Shown here: positions 58,844 to 64,000 of the stretch, one piece after another
Layout: each line of letters begins with the position of its first letter
How positions within the stretch are numbered: the first letter of the stretch is position 1
Assembly: GCA_963277665.1 (NCBI GenBank)
Contig: OY728125.1
Span: 1,714,812,889-1,714,876,888, forward strand
Length of the DNA: 64,000 nt
Direction: 5' to 3'
DNA from: Viscum album
Taxonomy: Eukaryota; Streptophyta; Magnoliopsida; Santalales; Viscaceae
Notes under the pieces: generated by a model
Databases searched by the model: none
What the model saw: the letters and a program-made list of their open reading frames with translations, nothing else
Told to the model about the DNA's origin: nothing
Made by a program: the position numbers and the translations under genes

Positions 58844-60761
58844 TTTAGGATCTAAATAATGATGTAGATGCTCAATATACAATAGGGGGTGAATTGTACA
58901 CTTTAAAAATTTCCTTAAACAAGGAATGTTCTAAGTTTAACAAAGTTAAACTCAGAAAATTCACAACACCTCTAACACCAATTGAAAGATGGGGACAAAG
59001 TATGAAGTTACAAACTTCTAGTTCTATACACTTTCTTAAATCTGGAAAGTGATTCCGAAAAACTTGTTCCAGAAATATAGATCCAGAAAATGAAACTTAA
59101 CCAAAGTTTATAATATGATATTCTACCTTAAAGCGTATAGAATATAACTGAATCAGAGTACAAGTGTAAGGAAATATAAGAAGGTTATACTTCCTTAAAA
59201 TAAAAAATACAATGGAAAAACTTGTAACAAAAACAAGTAACAAGATATAAATCTTTTAACCCAAAGAGAAGGGTATCCAACAACCTTGGATAAAGGTCCC
59301 TTGATTTATACTTTCAAGAAAGCCTGTCTTACCCACACCCGGGTAAGCCCTCAATACACAGATCAGAGTCTTTATCTTTCTATCCCCGCAAGCCCTCAAA
59401 TTCAAGGTAGTTGGAACCTCTGTCTTTCTTAGCAAGGAATCCATCGAACTTCAAGGTAGTCGGCACCTCTGTCTTCCTATCCCCGGAAGCCCTCGATTGT
59501 GATCAGCAATAATCGGAGTCGCACGAAGAAAGTCTGCACAAGGCAATGTTTGAACAAGCTATTCAAACTTTCTGCATGAAGCTTTGAGAGTTAATAAGAG
59601 CCTCTCTCTCTAGAAATCACTTCAACAGAACTTAGTCCAAGATTAGTGTCAAAGTTGTAGCTTCTTTTCAAATGAGCTTCTATTTATAGGCGAATCTCCA
59701 ATGATTGGCTCCCTCCTCCAATAGTCATATTTTTCCTTGAATTTTGGAGGGACCTGTACACATGTCACTCAAACAACGGTTAGTTAATAACTGAATACAC
59801 GACATCATTTAGTAATGAAACAAGTGTAAGCATAATCAAAATTGAAGTTTCGTAATGTAAGTAAAATAAAAGTTCGTAGTCTAACCAAAAATGGAATTCA
59901 GAGTCTATAATAAAGAGATGTTTGGATTCTGTTTTACTAAGGGATTCGTAATGAGAATTTGTAATTAGAATTCATAATTAGAATTATTAATGAGAATTCA
60001 TCACAGAATTTGTAATGAGAATTCATCATCAGAATTCATAATGAGAATTCATCACTGGAATTCGTAATGAGAATTCGTAATCAGAATTCGTAATGAGAAT
60101 TCATCAGAGAATTCGTAAAGAGAATTCATCATCAGAATTCATTATGAGAATTCATCACTGGAATTCATAATGAGAATTCGTAATGAGAATTAGTAATGAG
60201 AATTCATAATGATAATTCATCACAGAATTCATAATGAGAATTTGTCACTGGAATTCATAATGAGAATTCGTAATCAGAATTTGTAATGAGAATTCATCAC
60301 AGAATTCGTAATGAGAATTTGTCACTAGAATTCATAATGAGAATTCATCACAGAATTCGTAATGAGAATTCATCACTCGAATTCATAATGAGAATTCATA
60401 ATCAGAATTCGTAATGAGAATTCATCACAGAATTCGTAATGAGAATTCATCATCAGAATTCATAATGAGAATTCATCACTGGAATTCGTAATGAGATTTC
60501 TGCATTAGAATTCGTAATGAAAAACAGAATACCTTACATCTAAGTATTTGTATGATTTCTAGATTTTGGACTTCAATCCGAATTTTATACTTAGACAAAT
60601 TTATGATATGAATACGAAAATCTAGGTAAGGGTAAATTTCCTTAAAGAAGGTAATTTTCATTATAGAAGTAAAATATGGATTTTCTTAAGGATAAGGTGT
60701 TTGTGATTTTCAAAACAAGAATGAATGGAAAAGTCATAAGGAAAACCTTATTTACTCAACA
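58844..60761 (-). repeat. Copia-D 5' LTR
   Basis: 1918 bp, roughly 5-10% different from the 3' LTR by eye, so the insertion is not recent. TATAAATA on minus at 59688-59681 about 250 bp from the array. The terminal TG reads TT here. Confidence 0.93.
59940..60520. repeat. 12-13-bp tandem array in Copia-D 5' LTR
   Basis: Same GAATTC-linked units as 51780-52378, with a different order and number of variants, so units have been gained and lost since insertion. Confidence 0.92.
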
Positions 60762-60766
60762 GTAAG

Positions 60767-60969
60767 TCCAATGATCCTTTTTATTTAGAAAAAAATTCCC
60801 AATATGATGGAATATATTAACCATTGGGAGTCCAATTTTCTTAAATTAAACGGTCAGCCCGATTTTTACCAAATACAAAGCAAGGTGATTTATTTTCTTC
60901 TTAAACTTCCTTAACAACAAAAGAAAATTCCTGAATACGATCATCAAACTTATTGGCTTGGTCCTAACA
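60767..60969 (-). repeat. Copia-A 3' LTR, first segment
   Basis: On minus it starts TGTTAGGACCAAGCCAATAAG at 60969, right after the polypurine tract AAAGGGGGAGAA (60970-60982). It is cut by Copia-D and continues at 50676 leftwards. Confidence 0.75.
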
Positions 60970-61404
60970 TTCTCCCCCTTTGAATTTTGTTGTCAACCAT
61001 GGTTCATAAATCACTGAAAATTAAAATTTTAACCTCAATCTATGGATTACTTATCTAAAATTCTATTCCTATGTGAGATAACTCGTTGTAAGAAATAAGA
61101 AATTTTGACAGTAAAAGCATGAAGTCCAAAATTAGTGATTATGAAAACATCCTAAACTTTCTTTCTTATCTTTATTTATCAGCCTTTCTTTCCCATATTT
61201 TCAAATTTCTTGGAATACATATTTTTCCTAGAACCAATATAAGAAAAAGTTAGAATATTCCACACACTTACAATGTTTAATTCATTTCTTACCCACAACT
61301 CCCCCTTTAAACAAGCTTCTTTTTAGGATAGATTTATGAAACAATTTTTCCCATTGGAAAAACTATCCAAAGATAAGATAAGAGAATGGATAAAAATACA
61401 TAAA

Positions 61405-64000
61405 TCAAACTTGATGATAAATAGGTTGGATGCCCATGTTCAAACTAAATTTAGAAAAAGGTTCCTTTGATAAATATTTTGTGAAAATGTCAACAACTTA
61501 TTTTGATGTTGGAACATATTCCAGCTTCAATTCATTCTTCTCCACATTATCTTTTACGAAATGATATTTGGTATCAATATGTTTTGAATGATAATATTGT
61601 ACCAAATTACCAGTTGGTTTTATTGAACTTTGATTATCACAACCCAAGAGAAAGGGTAACTTCAGTTTGACAAGTAAATATTCTAACTGAGTCTTTATAC
61701 ACATAAGTTGGGTAGCGTTTTGAGTAGTAGAAAAATATTCAGCTTCAATTGTATTGAGAGTTACTAAATTCTATTTATTTGTATTCCAACTAAAACAAAT
61801 TCTCCTCAGAAAGAAAAATATTCCCAATGTGGATATTATGTAATTAACATTTCCTTCCCAATCAGCATCTAAATACCCAAAAAAATTAAGACTTTCTGAG
61901 CTATCATACCTGATTATAAATTTTTTTCTTCCTTTTATGTATCTGAGAATTATTTTTCCAGCAAGTAAATTTTATTCTTTATGAGAACTCTGAAATATTT
62001 TACATTAGGTAACAACATAAACAATGTGAGGTCTTGAGGTAGTAAAATACAATAAACTTCTAATCATATTTAAAAACTCTTTCTGATCAAATTCATTGCC
62101 TTCTCCATATTTACCCAACTTGGTTCCCACTAATACTGATGTGGGAAATGGTTTTAAATTTTCCATACCAAACTTTTTAAGAAGTTCCTTAACATACTTT
62201 TCTTGAGAAATAAAAATGTGTTTCTTCTTTTGTAAAATTTGCAACCCAAGAAATTATTTCATTTCAAACAGTATAGAAATCTAAAAAGTACTTTTCATTT
62301 CTTTAGAAAATCTTTCACAAGGTCTTTCATCATTCCTAAAAAATATAATGTCATCAATATAAACTACTACAATGAGGGAAAAACCTTGACTTTATTTGAT
62401 GTAAATATTTCTACCAACTCTTCCTTTCTTAAAACCCATCTTCCTTAAGAAAGTATCCAATTTGGAATACCATGCTCTCAGAGCTTGTTTTATCCCATAC
62501 ATGGATTTATTAAATATAAATACATAACATTCATATTTACCAATAAAAAATCCATAGGTTTGTTCAATGTAAACTTCCTCATCAAGATCCCCATTTAGAA
62601 ATGAGGACTTTTACTTCCATTTGATTTTTTAATTTCATTATGAAAAATTACCAAGAAAAATTATATTTGTTTCTAACCTTGACACCCGATAAAAAGTTTC
62701 ATCAAAATTGACACCGTCAATTTGTGAGTAACCTTTACACACTAATATTTCCTTGTTTCTTATCACATCACCTTATTCATTTATCTTATTCTAAAAAACC
62801 CACTTTGTACCAATAACATTTTCTTTCATCTTTCTTAGGCATGAGTTCTCATGTATCATTATTTTCTATCCAATACAACTCTTCATTCATAGCTAGAACC
62901 CATTCTAGATACTCAAAATTGTCATTCACATAATTCAACTCAAATTTTGAATAAAAATAAGTACATGAAATACCATTTTTTGTTCTTGTTTGAACCGTTT
63001 GATCTTTATCACCAATAATGTTATAAGTTTAAACTTTATTCCTCAGTATGGGAAGAGTTTTTGAGATTCTTCCTCATGACTTAAAATAGCTAAGTTTGAT
63101 TCTTCTTCTTGAGTAGGATTACAATTTTCTATATCCATATCAAAAATATTAATAAAACACTCCTCATCCTGCTCAAATTTGTTATCTACATGAGTATATC
63201 TATCCTTCTATGGGTTTTAATTAACTTTAACATCAGTAGAATGAAAAATTATTCCTGTTTATTTATTGAGACATTTGTATCCTCTTCTTTCTGAAGCATA
63301 ACTAAGGAAAATACCATCTTCACCTTTCTTCTCAAACTTTCCAAGATTTTAACATTTCTTCTTTATAATGAATGGACCCCTGAAAACTATTAAGTGTTTA
63401 AAACATGGATCTTTTCCATAATTTTTTATAGAGTCATATCTAAACTTGGCCTATAGAAACATCAGTTTTGAATATATATAGAAGTACTCATAGCTTACCT
63501 CTAATAGTAATGAGATAAACCATGTTCAAGTAACATAGTTCTCCCCATTTCCACCAAACTTCCATTATTCTTTTTATCATCCCCATTTTGTTAAGGAGTG
63601 TATGGGGAATTATATTCATTCCTAATTCCGTTTTTGTTAAGAAAACTTCAAAATTATTCATTCTCATACTCACCACCATTATCAGTTCTCAATTTTTTCA
63701 CTGAATAATTACATTACATCTCAGCTTTCCCCCTGAAAGTTTTAAACATTTTTAGAGCATCTAATTTATATTTCATATAAATAAAACAAGTAATAAAATT
63801 AAAGTAATCAATTGAAGTGATTAATTACTTATCTAATTTTTTTATTGTTTTCTCATTGGCCCAGATATGTTTTAATAAATAAGTTTCAGTTTTTTTTGAA
63901 TAAATCTCAACTTTATTATGCACTGAGTTTATAATTTTTCCCTTCTAAAAAATAGTGTAGAACCAATATCTTATCTATAAAAAATTAACAATATATCTCA
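61405..64000 (-). pseudogene. Copia-A pol remnant (integrase, RT, RNase H), runs off the window
   Basis: Right to left. Integrase: LRTDNGGEYENE (about 63690-63655, second catalytic Asp), NSPYTP then stop then QNG (stop at 63591-63593), and GSLVEMGRTMLLEHGLS. The usual catalytic Glu position reads Lys. The core's end is LGKFEKKGEDGIFLSYASER (about 63345-63285). RT: NKINE and GDVIRNKEILVCKGYSQIDG (about 62770-62690), VYIDDIIF (62364-62341, intact YxDD), then FISQEKYVKELLKKFGMENL and FTTSRPHIVYVV. RNase H: TIEAEYFSTTQNATQLM, CDNQSSIKPTGN (about 61640), KHIDTKYHFVKDNVEKNELK. The end comes near 61405. Stops are mostly TAA/TAG at positions where the family has Gln. The 5' part lies beyond 64000. 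Confidence 0.9.

Larger units (their letters stand above)
50677..60761 (-). mobile_element. Copia-D, complete non-autonomous Ty1/copia element, 10,085 bp
   Basis: The LTRs are 50677-52615 (3') and 58844-60761 (5'), TG...CA, with the 5' LTR's terminal TG changed to TT. The target duplication GTAAG is at 50672-50676 and 60762-60766. The primer site TTGGTATCAAAG is at 58842-58831 on minus; the polypurine tract CCAAAAAGGGGGAGAT is at 52631-52616. The order on the minus strand is LTR, gag-protease (58710-56512), a short pol C-terminal tail (to 56427), a repeat block, an extra ORF (55493-53089), LTR. Integrase and nearly all of RT and RNase H are deleted. The layout with an ORF after pol matches the SIRE lineage; that assignment is inference. 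Confidence 0.93.

Overview
This is nuclear DNA from a flowering plant, almost certainly pericentromeric or intergenic heterochromatin. The evidence is plant-type CACTA (En/Spm) elements with Transpos_assoc and Transposase_24 type proteins, Ty1/copia elements with UBN2-type Gag and a SIRE-like extra 3' ORF, very long Ty3/gypsy-like LTRs starting TGTAACACCCC, initiator-tRNA-Met-type primer sites, and a CpG-rich satellite. I found no intact host gene, rRNA or functional tRNA gene. Monocot versus eudicot cannot be decided from the window.

Layout. 1-3195: about 9.3 units of a 342-bp satellite. 3196-5740: G-rich minisatellite and a deleted CACTA element on the minus strand (CACTA-1). 5741-11130: decayed repeats with a broken gypsy Gag. 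11140-14833: remnant of a copia element (Copia-C, minus). 14834-21861: a copia LTR split by a 4650-bp solo gypsy-like LTR (15953-20602, duplication AACAT). 21944-23473 and 45031-46480: the two halves of Copia-B (minus), separated by a second CACTA (CACTA-2, 23474-45027, duplication TAT). CACTA-2 carries a 10-bp-period AT array, and inside that array sits a 17.8-kb tandem element with three 4828-bp LTRs and two 1656-bp internal regions (26398-44193). 46480-48690: unassigned. 48709-50676 plus 60767-60969: another copia LTR, split by a complete 10.1-kb non-autonomous copia (Copia-D, 50677-60761, duplication GTAAG). 60970-64000: pol of Copia-A (minus).

Insertion order that can be read: the Copia-A/B/C chain is oldest. 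CACTA-2, the solo LTR and Copia-D inserted into it, and the giant-LTR tandem element inserted into CACTA-2. Copia-A/B/C look like one minus-strand chain whose neighbours share LTRs, so the window may hold two independent LTR-internal-LTR tandem arrays. Coding remnants are broken mainly by stops one C-to-T change away from Gln codons, as expected from deamination of methylated cytosine.

The most interesting signals are in the giant LTRs. A long hairpin has a conserved loop containing the self-complementary sequence CGTACGTACG. It occurs once in each of the three tandem LTRs and three times in the diverged solo LTR, with stem bases that change while pairing is kept. A conserved splice-donor-like site downstream of the TATA box and an acceptor-like site just before the only Gag-like ATG would remove a 3.2-kb leader that includes the hairpin.
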